Assembly: GCA_021496505.1 (NCBI GenBank)
Contig: CP053031.1
Location: forward strand, 1,976,001-2,040,000
Source of the DNA: Thermoleophilia bacterium SCSIO 60948
GTDB lineage: Bacteria > Actinomycetota > Thermoleophilia > Solirubrobacterales > 70-9
Direction of reading: 5' to 3'
Length of the DNA stretch: 64,000 nucleotides
Made by a program: the position numbers and the translations under genes. Below, piece after piece: positions 1 through 9,329 of this stretch. Each line of letters starts with the position of its first letter. The stretch's first letter is position 1. The notes under the pieces were generated by a model. The model was not told the origin of the DNA and searched no databases. It saw only the letters and a list, made by a program, of their open reading frames with translations.

Positions 1-1
1 G

Positions 2-85
2 AGGCCGCCGCCGATCGCCGACCCCAAGAACCCTCTGACCTTTCGCATCGAACGAGCGTTGCGTCAGGTTCCGAAGCCTTCCTAA
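2..85 (+). CDS. possible C-terminal tail of a truncated gene
   Basis: A plus-strand frame is open from the window edge and ends at a TAA at 83-85, giving a 27-residue tail (ending ALRQVPKPS) with ordinary actinobacterial composition. It would be convergent with trpC. The visible piece is too short to assign to a family, and the frame could be chance in GC-rich DNA, so this is a weak call. Confidence 0.25.
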   Translation, partial: RPPPIADPKNPLTFRIERALRQVPKPS

Positions 86-132
86 CGCGGCCCGAACACG
101 AACCTAAAGATGTTTGACCCCGGGTTAAGCGT

Positions 133-159
133 TGAGCCTCGCGCGCGCTGCGGGGCTCA
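133..159. terminator. hairpin between convergent ends, candidate trp operon terminator
   Basis: The inverted repeat TGAGCC / GGCTCA continues inward, after one mismatch, with CGC/GCG around a 7-nt loop. It starts just beyond the trpC stop. No U-tract follows on either strand, as is common for hairpin terminators in very GC-rich actinobacteria, so the role is inferred from position. Confidence 0.4.
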
Positions 160-162
160 GAG

Positions 163-978
163 TCAGAGCAGATCTCGCGGGATGTAGTGCTCGCGCGTCT
201 GGTCGGCGTCGACCGCGAGCTCGGCGAGCGCGCGCTCGGGGTCCTCGGCGCGCATCAGCGACTCCCCGACGAGGACGGCGTCGACGCCGATCCGCTCAGC
301 CTCCACGAGCTCGGAGCGATCCGAGTAGCCCGACTCGGAGACGACGATCTTGCCGGCCGGGACGTCCGTGATCAGCTCGGCGGTCGTGCCGAGGTCGACG
401 CTCAGGTCGCGCAGGTCGCGGTTGTTGATCCCGATGATGTCGGCGCCGGCCTCGAGGGCGATCTCGAGCTCCTCGTCGGCGTGCACCTCGACCAGGCAGT
501 CGATGTCGAGTTCCCAGGCGCGCTCGAGCATCCCCTGCGTGCGATCGCCGAGCGCCGCGACGATCAGCAGCACCGCGTCGGCGCCGGCGGCCGCGGTCTC
601 GAGAAGCCCGTAGCGGCTCGTCACGAAGTCCTTGCGCAATATCGGCAGGCCGGACGCCTGGCGGGCGGCGCGGACGTCGGCGAGCGAGCCGCCGAAGCTC
701 CGCTCCTCGGTCAGGACGGAGAGCGCGGCAGCGCCGCCGCGCTCATACGCGCTGACGATCTGCGCGACCTCGGCACCGGGACGGATCTCCCCCGCGCTCG
801 GCGAGGACCGCTTGAACTCCGTGATCAGCGACAGGCCGGGGCGCTGGAGGGCCTCGCCGAACGGGCGCGGCTCCTCGCGGCCCTCGAGGCGTCGCTCGAG
901 CTCCTCCGCTGGGACCTCACGGCTGCGTCGCTCCTCAGCCTCGCGAGAGTCGTCGACGAGCTGGTCGAGTCGGCTCAT
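163..978 (-). CDS. trpC: indole-3-glycerol phosphate synthase
   Basis: TrpC closes the indole ring, converting 1-(2-carboxyphenylamino)-1-deoxyribulose-5-phosphate to indole-3-glycerol phosphate in cytosolic tryptophan synthesis. The 271-residue protein is a single (beta/alpha)8 barrel of normal family length. Family motifs appear in order: EFKRSSPS near residue 54 (catalytic Lys region), LTE then FGGS near 90, LRKDF near 115, GINNRDL near 184, SESG near 215 and the phosphate-binding VGESLM near 238. Its ATG overlaps the trpD stop as ATGA, so the two are probably translationally coupled. It is the last gene of the hisIE-trpEGDC run, and trpB/trpA do not follow it in this window. Confidence 0.97.
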   Translation of the reverse strand: MSRLDQLVDDSREAEERRSREVPAEELERRLEGREEPRPFGEALQRPGLSLITEFKRSSPSAGEIRPGAEVAQIVSAYERGGAAALSVLTEERSFGGSLADVRAARQASGLPILRKDFVTSRYGLLETAAAGADAVLLIVAALGDRTQGMLERAWELDIDCLVEVHADEELEIALEAGADIIGINNRDLRDLSVDLGTTAELITDVPAGKIVVSESGYSDRSELVEAERIGVDAVLVGESLMRAEDPERALAELAVDADQTREHYIPRDLL

Positions 979-2030
979 TCCGTTGGCAGGCTAGCCGAGC
1001 GAGCGGAGGCCGCGGCTCGAAGCCGGTCGAGCACCGCTGACGCCGCCCCGGAGTCGACCGCCTCGCGCGCCCGGTCGATGCCCCGCGGAAGGTCTTCGAC
1101 GCCGCCGCCGACGAGGATCGTCGCGCCCGCGTTGATCAGGACGACCTCGCGCGCGGGGCCCTTCTCGCCGGCGAGCACGGACTCGATGACGGCGGCGTTC
1201 TGCGCGGGCTCACCGCCGGCGATCGCCGACAGCTCGGCGGACTCCAGCCCGAGCTCCTCGGCGTCCGCGAACCACTCGTCGGTCCTGCCGCCCGCGACCT
1301 CGATCACCCGCGTCTGACTCGCGATCGAGAACTCGTCGAGACCGTCCTCGGCCGAGACGACGAGCGCCCGCTCGCAACCGAGGCCGATCAGGGCCTCGGC
1401 GATCGTCTCCTGGAAGTAGCGATCCGAGACGCCCAGCAGCTGCCGCCTCGCCCCGGCCGGGTTCGTCAGCGGTCCGAGGAAGTTGAAGATCGTCCGCACC
1501 GCCAGCGCCTTGCGGACGGGCACGACGTGGCGGGCGGCGACGTGGTGCTTCGGCGCGAACATGAACCCGAACCCCGTCTCAGCGATCGCCGCGGCAACCT
1601 CGTCCGGCGAGAGCTCGATCTCGACGCCGAGTGCCTCGAGCGCGTCGGCCGAACCGGATCGCGACGTCGCCGAGCGATTTCCGTGCTTGGCGACCGCGAC
1701 GCCCGCGCCCGCCGCGACGAGCGCGGCGGCCGTCGAGATGTTGAACGTCGTCGGCCCGCCGCCCGTGCCGGCCGTATCGACGACCGCCGAGGGGTCGGGC
1801 ACCTCGACCGACGCCGCCAGGCGACGCATCGTCCGCGCGAGTCCGACGAGCTCGGCGACCGTCTCGCCCTTGGTCCGCAGAGCGATCAGGAAGGCACCGG
1901 TCTGGACCTCGTCGGCGCGTCCTTCCATGATCTCGTCGAGCACGGCCGAGGCGTGATCCGAGGTCAGGTGCTGTCCGCGGGCGACGGAATCGATCGCGCG
2001 GGTCAGGACCGGGTTCGGCTCGCTCGGCAT
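975..2030 (-). CDS. trpD: anthranilate phosphoribosyltransferase
   Basis: TrpD transfers the phosphoribosyl group of PRPP to anthranilate, the second committed step of tryptophan synthesis. The 351-residue length and the motifs fit the family: DTAGTGG (PRPP pyrophosphate loop) near residue 86, KHGNRS near 114, and NFLGPLTNPA near 185. An N-terminal helical part precedes the Rossmann-like alpha/beta domain. The start ATG directly abuts the trpG stop codon and the end overlaps trpC by 4 nt. It is separate from trpG, unlike the TrpGD fusions of enterobacteria. Confidence 0.97.
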   Translation of the reverse strand: MPSEPNPVLTRAIDSVARGQHLTSDHASAVLDEIMEGRADEVQTGAFLIALRTKGETVAELVGLARTMRRLAASVEVPDPSAVVDTAGTGGGPTTFNISTAAALVAAGAGVAVAKHGNRSATSRSGSADALEALGVEIELSPDEVAAAIAETGFGFMFAPKHHVAARHVVPVRKALAVRTIFNFLGPLTNPAGARRQLLGVSDRYFQETIAEALIGLGCERALVVSAEDGLDEFSIASQTRVIEVAGGRTDEWFADAEELGLESAELSAIAGGEPAQNAAVIESVLAGEKGPAREVVLINAGATILVGGGVEDLPRGIDRAREAVDSGAASAVLDRLRAAASARSASLPTE

Positions 2031-2681
<651 letters not shown>

Positions 2682-2698
2682 CCCGGGCTCGGCTCCCC

Positions 2699-4243
2699 TC
2701 ACTCCCAGTCCGGCTGGCCGGCCGCCAGCTCGACCGCGGCGAAGACGGCCTTCGCCTTGTTGACCGACTCCTGGAACTCGCGCTCGGGCACCGCGTCGGC
2801 GACGGTACCGCCGCCGGCCTGGACGTGGGCCATCCCGTCCTTGCAGACCACGGTGCGGATGTGGATCGCCGTGTCGAGGTCGCCGTCGAAGGAGACGTGG
2901 CCGATCGCGCCGCCGTAGGAGCAGCGCTTGACCGGCTCGAGCTCGTCGATGATCTGCATCGCGCGGACCTTCGGCGCGCCGGAGAGCGTGCCCGCCGGCA
3001 GCGTCGCCCGAAGCGCGTCGAAGGCGTCGACGTCGTCGCGGAGCCGCCCCGAGACGGCGCTGACGATGTGCAGCACGTGCGAGTAGGTCTCGACGATCAT
3101 GAACTCGTCGACCGACACCGATCCGTACTCGCTGACCCGACCGAGGTCGTTGCGTCCGAGGTCGACGAGCATCACGTGCTCGGCGCGCTCCTTCGGGTCG
3201 GCTAGCAGCGCCTCGGCCTGACGGCGGTCCTCCTCCTCCGATGAGCCGCGTGGGTAGGTCCCGGCGATCGGCCGCGTCTCGACGCGACGGCCGTCCACCT
3301 TGATCAGCGGCTCCGGCGAGGCGCCGGCGAGCTGGAAATCGCCGAAGTCGAGGAAGTACATGTAGGGCGAGGGGTTGACCGCGCGCAGGCCACGGTAGAT
3401 CGAGAAGGCCCCGACCGGCACCTTGGCCGAGAAGCGCTGCGAAGGGACGACCTGGAACGCGTCGCCGGCGTGGACGTACTCGACGATCCGCGAGGTGTTG
3501 GACTCGAACGCCTCGCGCGTCAGGTTCGACTCGAAGCGGACCTCGCGCCGGGCGGCGCCCGAGGCGGCCATCGCCGGGGTGTGTGTCGGAACCGGGCCGT
3601 CGAGGATCTCGAGCGCATCGTCGATCAGCGCTCGGGCGCGGCGGTGCGCGATCTCGAGCCCCTCCTCGCCGACGAAGGCGAAGCCGACGACCGCGAGCTC
3701 GCGCTTGAGGTGGTCGAAGACGAGGACGAGCCGGCAGACCATCAGCGCCATGTCGGGCAGCCCGAGCGGATCGGGCGGCGGGTCGCCGAGCGGCTCGACG
3801 GTGCGGACGAGGTCGTAGCCGAAGAACCCGACCGCACCACCGCCGTCGGTCGCGTCGGAGAGCCCGGCGGCGCGGAACGCCGCGACGTACTCGCGAGCGG
3901 CGGCGTAGGGATCGGCCGCCTTCGATACCTCGGGTTCGGCCCATCCGCTGGGGTCGCCACTGCCGATCTCGGCCTCGCTCCAGCGGCGCAGCGTGCCTCC
4001 GTCCTCGCCCGACCAGCGGATCAACGAGTGCGGCATGAAACCGGCGAACGAGTAGCGACCGAGCTGCCCCTGCTCGGCCGACTCGAGCAGGTAGGCGGGG
4101 CCCCTGCCGAGCTCGGACGCGCGCAGCTTGAGGAACGCCGACACGGGCGTCTCGCAGTCCTCGACGAAGCGGTGGACGACGGGCACGACGTTCGCTCCCG
4201 CCTCGCCGTCGAGCAGCGCACGGGCCTCTTCGAGGCCGGTCAT
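2699..4243 (-). CDS. trpE: anthranilate synthase component I
   Basis: TrpE makes anthranilate from chorismate with ammonia supplied by TrpG, and is the usual feedback-inhibited step of the pathway. At 514 residues it has family length. The N-terminal part contains [15 protein letters not shown], resembling the LLES tryptophan-binding site, which suggests feedback control. The chorismate-binding domain shows [45 protein letters not shown] and [11 protein letters not shown]. The start overlaps hisIE by 4 nt. A PabB role is less likely given the adjacent trpG, trpD and trpC. Confidence 0.96.
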   Translation of the reverse strand: MTGLEEARALLDGEAGANVVPVVHRFVEDCETPVSAFLKLRASELGRGPAYLLESAEQGQLGRYSFAGFMPHSLIRWSGEDGGTLRRWSEAEIGSGDPSGWAEPEVSKAADPYAAAREYVAAFRAAGLSDATDGGGAVGFFGYDLVRTVEPLGDPPPDPLGLPDMALMVCRLVLVFDHLKRELAVVGFAFVGEEGLEIAHRRARALIDDALEILDGPVPTHTPAMAASGAARREVRFESNLTREAFESNTSRIVEYVHAGDAFQVVPSQRFSAKVPVGAFSIYRGLRAVNPSPYMYFLDFGDFQLAGASPEPLIKVDGRRVETRPIAGTYPRGSSEEEDRRQAEALLADPKERAEHVMLVDLGRNDLGRVSEYGSVSVDEFMIVETYSHVLHIVSAVSGRLRDDVDAFDALRATLPAGTLSGAPKVRAMQIIDELEPVKRCSYGGAIGHVSFDGDLDTAIHIRTVVCKDGMAHVQAGGGTVADAVPEREFQESVNKAKAVFAAVELAAGQPDWE

Positions 4244-4914
4244 CGCGGCCGCCGGCGCTCGATCAGGACGTCGAGGGCGTCGCCGAGCGCGAGCCCGCGC
4301 GAGGCCAGCAGGACGTCGAGGTGGTAGATGACGTCGGCGGCCTCGTTGGCGACCCGGTCATCGGACTCCTCGCGCGCCGCGCGCGAGACCTCCTCGGCCT
4401 CCTCGCGCACCTTGGCTCCGATCAGCGGCGGGTCGGAGAGCAGACGCGTCGTGTACGAGGCGAGCGGCATCTCCTCGCGACGCTGGTCGAGCACGCGCTC
4501 GAGCTGCGGCAAGACCTCGAAGCGCTGCGGCGCGATCGGCTCGTCGGCCGGCGGAGCATCCGGCTCGGGCGAGGCCGGCCCGCCGACCTCGCGGTAGAAG
4601 CAGGTCCGCTCACCCGTGTGGCACGCCGGACCCGCGGGATCGACGATCGCGAGCAGCGCGTCGGCGTCGCAGTCGTAGCGAAGCGAGCGCACGCGCTGGA
4701 CGTTGCCCGACGTCGCGCCCTTGTGCCAGAGCTCGCCCCGCGAGCGGCTCCAGAAGTGGGTCTCCCCCGTCTCGCGCGTCCGCTCGACCGCCTCGGCGTT
4801 TACCCAGGCGAGCATCAGTACCTCGCCCGTGGTGGCGTCCTGGACGATGCACGGCGCGAGACCGTGCTCGTCGAATCGGATCGGTGAGTCGGCTGCGGAG
4901 TCGAAGGCGGCCAA
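4240..4914 (-). CDS. hisIE: bifunctional phosphoribosyl-AMP cyclohydrolase / phosphoribosyl-ATP pyrophosphatase
   Basis: The protein carries two consecutive steps of histidine synthesis: PR-ATP to PR-AMP (HisE) and PR-AMP ring opening (HisI). Residues 1-115 are the HisI domain, with [21 protein letters not shown], and the zinc/Mg-binding DCDAD and CHTGERTCF motifs. After a Pro/Glu-rich linker, residues 130-224 form the all-alpha HisE domain ([26 protein letters not shown]). The start is TTG, with a TAGAAT hexamer 9 nt upstream and no Shine-Dalgarno, so translation is probably leaderless. Its stop overlaps trpE as a 4-nt coupling, making a histidine gene the head of the trp operon. Confidence 0.95.
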   Translation of the reverse strand: MAAFDSAADSPIRFDEHGLAPCIVQDATTGEVLMLAWVNAEAVERTRETGETHFWSRSRGELWHKGATSGNVQRVRSLRYDCDADALLAIVDPAGPACHTGERTCFYREVGGPASPEPDAPPADEPIAPQRFEVLPQLERVLDQRREEMPLASYTTRLLSDPPLIGAKVREEAEEVSRAAREESDDRVANEAADVIYHLDVLLASRGLALGDALDVLIERRRPR

Positions 4915-4923
4915 GAGAGCGCG

Positions 4924-4929
4924 ATTCTA
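4924..4929 (-). promoter_or_regulatory. -10 hexamer TAGAAT for hisIE-trpEGDC
   Basis: TAGAAT lies 9 nt before the TTG start of hisIE. This spacing places the transcription start at or next to the start codon. No convincing -35 or leader/attenuator is visible in the 44-nt gap. Confidence 0.55.
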
Positions 4930-4958
4930 GGTCCGGCGCGAGTCTCGGACTCTCGCCG

Positions 4959-5522
4959 CTAGTGCAGGTGGACCCGTTCGCCCTGCGGACCGAGGATCGC
5001 GACCAGCTCGACCGGGCCGTCGACGGCGCCGAACCAGTGCGGAACGAGCGTCGAGAACTCGACCGCCTCGCCGGGCTCGATCACGAGGTCGTCCTCGCCG
5101 AGCAGCAGTTGCATGCGGCCGCTCATCACGTAGAGCCAGTCGTGACCTTCGTGCACGGGCAACGGGTCCGGAGGCGTCGTGCGCCCGGCCGAGACGACGA
5201 ATTTGTAGGCCTGAAGCCCGGCGGCGGCGCGGTTGGTGAGCGGGACGATCGTCAGCCCATCCACCTCCCGGGTCCGGTGCCGCACCCTTGGATCGCGCGG
5301 TTCCGGCGCGCCGAGCAGCTCATCGGTGCTCACGCCGAGACCCGCCGCCAGCGGCCCGACGTGGTCGAGCGCGAGCCGGCGCTTGCCCGACTCGAGCCGG
5401 CTCAGCGTCGAGACGTCGATGCTCGCAAGCTCGGAGACCTGACTCAGGGTGAGCCCGCGCTCGCGGCGAATCTCACGCAACCGCCGCCGAACGCGATCAT
5501 CGACCGACTCGTTTGCCTGCAT
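4959..5522 (-). CDS. XRE-family transcriptional regulator with C-terminal cupin domain
   Basis: A one-domain helix-turn-helix regulator fused to a small-molecule-binding cupin. Residues 10-70 form the HTH_XRE domain (LREIRRERGLTLSQVSELA, DVSTLSRLESGKR, LAAGLGVSTDELL). Residues 95-187 form the cupin, with PVHEGHDWLYVMSGRMQLL, the EPGEAVEF turn and VPHWFG. It is divergent from the flavoprotein at 5571, which it may regulate. The ATG start was chosen because the HTH follows at normal distance. An in-frame GTG at 5549 would add nine residues, and neither start has a well-spaced Shine-Dalgarno. Confidence 0.85.
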   Translation of the reverse strand: MQANESVDDRVRRRLREIRRERGLTLSQVSELASIDVSTLSRLESGKRRLALDHVGPLAAGLGVSTDELLGAPEPRDPRVRHRTREVDGLTIVPLTNRAAAGLQAYKFVVSAGRTTPPDPLPVHEGHDWLYVMSGRMQLLLGEDDLVIEPGEAVEFSTLVPHWFGAVDGPVELVAILGPQGERVHLH

Positions 5523-5555
5523 GGCAAAGAACCTTGGCAGGTTGAGCACGCCGGC

Positions 5556-5561
5556 GTACGG
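5556..5561 (+). promoter_or_regulatory. -10 hexamer TACGGT of the flavoprotein gene
   Basis: TACGGT is 9 nt before the ATG at 5571, and a TTGGCA at 5534-5539 lies 16 nt further upstream as a plausible -35. No Shine-Dalgarno is present, so the mRNA is predicted to be leaderless. The whole promoter sits within the 5' end of the divergent regulator, allowing control by it. Confidence 0.55.
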
Positions 5562-5570
5562 TCCTCCGCG

Positions 5571-6512
5571 ATGAACTCGATCGAAGACCTGGACTGCGTA
5601 GTGATCGGCGGCGGCGTCGCGGGCCTCAGCGCCGCGCTCGTGCTCGGCAGGGCGCGCCGGCGACTGCTCGTCGTCGACGCCGGCGAGCAGTCGAACCTCG
5701 CCGCCGACGGCATCGGCGGCCTACTCGGAAGCGACCGCCGCCCGCCCGCCGACCTCTACGCGCAGGGCCGTCGCGAGCTCGCGGCCTACCCGTCGACCGA
5801 CTTCCGCCACGACCGCGTGGTCACGGTGAGAGCAGGCGAGAAGGGGTTCGAGGTCGAGACAGAGGACGGCCTCACGGCGCGCTCCTCGACCCTCGTCCTC
5901 GCCCCGGGGATGGACTACCGCTACCCCGATGTCGCCGGTCTCGCCGAGCGCTGGGGTCACGGCGCGTTCCACTGCCCGTTCTGCCACGGATGGGAGGTCT
6001 CGGGACGGCCGCTCGGTTTCCTCGGCGACCTCGAGCACGGCGCCGAGCGCGGCCTGATGCTGCGCGCCTGGAGCGACGATGTCACGGTCTTCACGAACGG
6101 CAGCGACGACCTCGGGAGCGAGGCTCGCGAAAGGCTCGACGCGGCGGGCGTCGCGGTCGAGGAACGCGTGATCGCCGCGCTCCGCGGGCCAGGTCGCGAG
6201 CTCGAGTCGATCGGCTTCAGCGACGGGACCGAGCGCCCGCTCGGCGGACTGCTCGTCCAGACCGAGCTCCATCAACGCTCCGATCTCGCGACGTCCCTCG
6301 GACTGCGGCTCGGCTCGCCGAACCCCGTCGTCAAGGACCCGGTCAAGGTCGATGGCCGCATGGCGGCGTCGGTCCCGGGGGTCTTCGCGGCCGGCGATGC
6401 CGCGGCTCAGATGCCTTCGATCCAGAACTCGATCGCGGCCGGAGCGATGGCCGCGGCCGGCGTGATCCACGAGCTGACGATCGCCCGCGCGCCGGCGCCG
6501 GTCTCGGGCTGA
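5571..6512 (+). CDS. thioredoxin-reductase-like NAD(P)/FAD-dependent oxidoreductase
   Basis: The 313-residue protein has the two-dinucleotide-domain fold of the thioredoxin reductase family. Visible are the FAD-binding CVVIGGGVAGLSAAL at the N-terminus, LAPGMDYRYP, a redox-active CPFC pair followed by HGWE near residue 137, and the C-terminal FAD motif GVFAAGDAA. The central NAD(P) domain has a weak GFLGD loop in place of a canonical GGGxxA, so cofactor preference is unclear. The substrate is unknown and no thioredoxin gene is adjacent. The divergent XRE-cupin gene suggests stress- or ligand-responsive expression. Confidence 0.85.
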   Translation: MNSIEDLDCVVIGGGVAGLSAALVLGRARRRLLVVDAGEQSNLAADGIGGLLGSDRRPPADLYAQGRRELAAYPSTDFRHDRVVTVRAGEKGFEVETEDGLTARSSTLVLAPGMDYRYPDVAGLAERWGHGAFHCPFCHGWEVSGRPLGFLGDLEHGAERGLMLRAWSDDVTVFTNGSDDLGSEARERLDAAGVAVEERVIAALRGPGRELESIGFSDGTERPLGGLLVQTELHQRSDLATSLGLRLGSPNPVVKDPVKVDGRMAASVPGVFAAGDAAAQMPSIQNSIAAGAMAAAGVIHELTIARAPAPVSG

Positions 6513-6555
6513 GGCGAAGCGCCCTCCTCTCACACTGCCCGTCACTGGCCGCTGC

Positions 6556-6580
6556 TACGTTCGGAGGCAGACCGAAAGGA
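6556..6580 (+). promoter_or_regulatory. promoter and ribosome binding site of cydAB
   Basis: A TACGTT hexamer (6556-6561) is followed by AAAGGAG (6574-6580) ten nt before the cydA ATG. In contrast to many neighbours, this operon has a leader with a real Shine-Dalgarno. Confidence 0.5.
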
Positions 6581-6590
6581 GTCGAGCACG

Positions 6591-7976
6591 ATGCTTGACC
6601 TCCCGCTCCTGATCGCTCAGGTCGGCACCGCCGTCGACCAGCCTTATCTCCTCGAGGCGCGCCAGATGCAGGCGCTCTCGCTCGGCGTCCACATCCCGTT
6701 GGTCTGCTTCGGGATCGCCTTCCCGGCGATGGTCCTGTTCGCCGAGGGGCTCTACCTACGGACGGGCAACCACGTCTACCGTGCTCTGGCCAAGCGCTGG
6801 TCGAAGGTGATGCTGATCCTGTTCGCGATCGGCGTCGTGACCGGGACGATCCTGTCGTTCGAGCTCGGCCTGCTGTGGCCGAACTTCATGTCGACCTTCG
6901 GCGAGGTCTTCGGCTTCGCCTTCACCCTCGAGGGGATCTCGTTCTTCACCGAGGCGATCTTCATCGCCATCTACGTCTACGGCTGGGATCGGCTGTCGGA
7001 CAAACGCCATTTCCTCGCCGGGATCCCGATCATGATCTCGGGGTTCACGGGGTCGCTGTTCGTCATATCGGTCAACGGCTGGATGAACAACCCCGTCGGC
7101 TTCGACCTCACATCAGAGGGCACGGTCGAGAACGTGCGGCCGCTCGCGGCGCTGTTCAACTCGAACCTCTGGCACGAGCTCTTCCACATGTACCTGGCGG
7201 GCTTCATCGTCGCCGGGTTCATCGTCGCCTCGGTCTACGCGTTCGGCTGGATCCGCGGCCGGCGGACCCCCTACCACCGCGCCGCGCTGATCATCCCATT
7301 GACGATCGCTTCGCTCGCCGTCCCGATGCAGCTCATAGTCGGGGACTGGGCGGCCCGGACCGTCGCCGAGAACCAGCCGACCAAGCTCGCCGCCTTCGAG
7401 GGCCTGCAGGAGACCACCGAGGGCGCGCCTCTGACCGCCGGAGGGATCTACATAGACGGCGAGGTCTACGGCGGGATCACTTTGCCGAACCTGCTCTCGC
7501 TGCTCGCCTTCCACGACCCCAACGCGACCGTCGAGGGGCTGGACGCCGTGCCCGCCGCCGACCGCCCGCCGGTCGGGGTCGTGCGAAACAGCTTCCAGGT
7601 GATGGTCGGGATCGGCTTCGCGATGATGATCGTCGCGGCGATCTACCTGCTGACGTGGCTGCGCCGCAGGCGCCTGCCGCGGTCGAAGTGGTTCTACCGC
7701 GCCGTCGTGCTGGCCGCCCCGGCGTCGGTCGTCGCGCTGATCGCCGGCTGGATCACGACCGAGGTCGGGCGACAACCGTGGATCGTCTACGGCGTCATGC
7801 GAACCGAGGAGGCCGTGACGGGCGCCGATCAGATCGTGATCGGCTACGGGGTGCTGGTCGCCGTCTACCTCGCGCTCGGCGGCGTCGTCTTCTGGCTGCT
7901 GCGAAGGCTGGCCAAGCAGCCGCTCGACGATGAGGTCGGGGACGCTGCGGGCCCTCAGGCGAAGGCGGTCGGCTGA
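6591..7976 (+). CDS. cydA: cytochrome bd ubiquinol/menaquinol oxidase subunit I
   Basis: CydA carries hemes b558, b595 and d and oxidises quinol at the cytoplasmic membrane in the high-affinity terminal oxidase. The 461-residue protein has about nine membrane segments. Recognisable are the N-terminal RQMQALSLGVH (heme-ligand His), the GRQPW motif in the C-terminal third, and HELFHMYLAGF. The Q-loop is of the short type: only a modest stretch separates the LIVGDWAAR and NSFQVMVGIGF segments. It overlaps cydB by one nucleotide in TGATG. Confidence 0.96.
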   Translation: MLDLPLLIAQVGTAVDQPYLLEARQMQALSLGVHIPLVCFGIAFPAMVLFAEGLYLRTGNHVYRALAKRWSKVMLILFAIGVVTGTILSFELGLLWPNFMSTFGEVFGFAFTLEGISFFTEAIFIAIYVYGWDRLSDKRHFLAGIPIMISGFTGSLFVISVNGWMNNPVGFDLTSEGTVENVRPLAALFNSNLWHELFHMYLAGFIVAGFIVASVYAFGWIRGRRTPYHRAALIIPLTIASLAVPMQLIVGDWAARTVAENQPTKLAAFEGLQETTEGAPLTAGGIYIDGEVYGGITLPNLLSLLAFHDPNATVEGLDAVPAADRPPVGVVRNSFQVMVGIGFAMMIVAAIYLLTWLRRRRLPRSKWFYRAVVLAAPASVVALIAGWITTEVGRQPWIVYGVMRTEEAVTGADQIVIGYGVLVAVYLALGGVVFWLLRRLAKQPLDDEVGDAAGPQAKAVG

Positions 7977-9022
7977 TGCTGGTCGATCTCTGCGTCGCAG
8001 TCCTGTTGCTCGGGATCGTGCTCTACGCGGTTCTCGGCGGCGCCGACTTCGGCGCCGGGTTCTGGGACCTGACCGCGGGCGGCGCCGAGCGCGGCTCGCG
8101 CATCCGCGGGATGGTCAAGGCGGCGATGGGGCCCGTCTGGGAGGCCAACCACGTCTGGCTCATCTTCGTCCTGGTCGTCTTCTGGACCGCGTTCCCGATC
8201 GCGTTCGGCGCGACGATGCAGACGCTCTACATCCCGCTTTTCCTCGCAGCTGTCGGGATCATCTTCCGCGGCACGGCGTTCGCGGTCCGCGGTCAGGCCG
8301 CGACGATCTCCGAGGCGCGGCTGATCGGCGCCGCGTTCGCGCTCGCCTCCGTCCTGATCCCGTTCTTCCTCGGCGCGACGATCGGTGGCGTGGCGTCGGG
8401 TCGCGTTCCGGTCGGCGAGCCGGGCGACCCGTTCACGAGTTGGGCCAACCCGACCGGAATCCTCGCCGGAGTCCTGGCGGTGGTCGTCGGCGCCTACGTC
8501 GCGGCGGTCTTCCTCAGCGGTGACTCGGTCCGCGCGGGCGAGCGCGATCTCGCGGACTCGTTCCGCAGGCGGGCGCTCGGCGCGGCGAGTGTCGCCGGGG
8601 TGATCTCGGTCGGCGGGCTGTTCGTGATCCGCTCCGACGCGCCGGAGCTCTACGACGGGCTGACGAGTGGCGGTGGGCTCGCGATGGTGATCGCTTCGGT
8701 CGTGGTAGGCGCGATCACGCTCGGGCTGCTCGTCACCCGCCATTTCGAGATCGCCCGCTACACATCGGGCGTAACGGTGGCGACCGTGTTGATCGGGATG
8801 GCGCTCGCGATGCGGCCGGACTTCCTGCCGGGCCAGCTCACCCTGGCCGACGCCGCCGCCGGCGATCCGACCCTGATCGCGACGCTGATCGTCACCGCGG
8901 TCGCGGTCGTGATCCTCGCGCCGTCGCTCTTCATCCTCTACCGGCTCGTGCTCCAGGGCCGGCTCGACCGCGACTTCAAGCCGCTGCTCGCGGCCGAGCG
9001 ACACGAGGAGGCCGGGTCGTGA
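7976..9022 (+). CDS. cydB: cytochrome bd oxidase subunit II
   Basis: CydB is the second core subunit of the bd oxidase. The 348-residue protein has eight or nine hydrophobic segments. Family signatures include LYAVLGGADFGAG near the N-terminus and GPVWEANHVWLIFVLVVFW near residue 55, followed by the FRGTAFAVRGQ region. Its ATG overlaps the cydA TGA by one base and its stop overlaps the next small gene as GTGA. No cydDC transporter genes follow. Confidence 0.95.
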   Translation: MLVDLCVAVLLLGIVLYAVLGGADFGAGFWDLTAGGAERGSRIRGMVKAAMGPVWEANHVWLIFVLVVFWTAFPIAFGATMQTLYIPLFLAAVGIIFRGTAFAVRGQAATISEARLIGAAFALASVLIPFFLGATIGGVASGRVPVGEPGDPFTSWANPTGILAGVLAVVVGAYVAAVFLSGDSVRAGERDLADSFRRRALGAASVAGVISVGGLFVIRSDAPELYDGLTSGGGLAMVIASVVVGAITLGLLVTRHFEIARYTSGVTVATVLIGMALAMRPDFLPGQLTLADAAAGDPTLIATLIVTAVAVVILAPSLFILYRLVLQGRLDRDFKPLLAAERHEEAGS

Positions 9023-9225
9023 GGGGCGCGAGCCGGACGCTCAAGGCGACCTGGGTCGCGCTCGCGCTCGCAGTCGTCCTGATGATCGTCTTCGACGCGA
9101 CCCTCACGCGGATCGTCGGAGTGACGGCGATCTTCGCGTTCATCGCCCTCGGCACGTTCGCGATCGCGACGCCCGAGTTCCTCGAGGGCGATCGCGACGA
9201 CTCAGAGGTCGAGCCCGAGCGGTAG
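9019..9225 (+). CDS. small membrane protein downstream of cydAB
   Basis: The 68-residue protein begins at a GTG that overlaps the cydB stop (GTGA). It has two hydrophobic stretches (ALALAVVLMIVFD and VGVTAIFAFIALGTFAI) and an acidic C-terminal tail. Position and size resemble the small accessory subunits (CydX/CydS type) of bd oxidases, but there is no recognisable sequence match and it has two helices rather than one. The tight coupling supports a function with CydAB; a terminator follows immediately. Confidence 0.7.
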   Translation: MRGASRTLKATWVALALAVVLMIVFDATLTRIVGVTAIFAFIALGTFAIATPEFLEGDRDDSEVEPER

Positions 9226-9236
9226 CGGGCCGAGAT

Positions 9237-9281
9237 TGTCACTGAATCGGCACGAAGCGTGCGGGTTCGATGACAGTTTTT
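9237..9281 (+). terminator. rho-independent terminator of cydAB
   Basis: A long imperfect hairpin (TGTCA/TGACA outer, GAATC/GGTTC middle, GCAC/GTGC inner pairs) is followed directly by a GTTTTT run. It sits 11 nt after the stop of the small membrane gene and is the clearest intrinsic terminator in the window. Confidence 0.8.
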
Positions 9282-9329
9282 CCCTCTAAATAGCCGGTTT
9301 TCGTCCGCTGGTGGCGGGATCATCTGGGT

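Noticed and set aside
187-1317. 376-codon plus-strand frame opposite trpC and trpD
   Set aside because: It is the GC-driven antisense shadow of two well-conserved genes and has no recognisable domain; the same holds for many long frames in this window.
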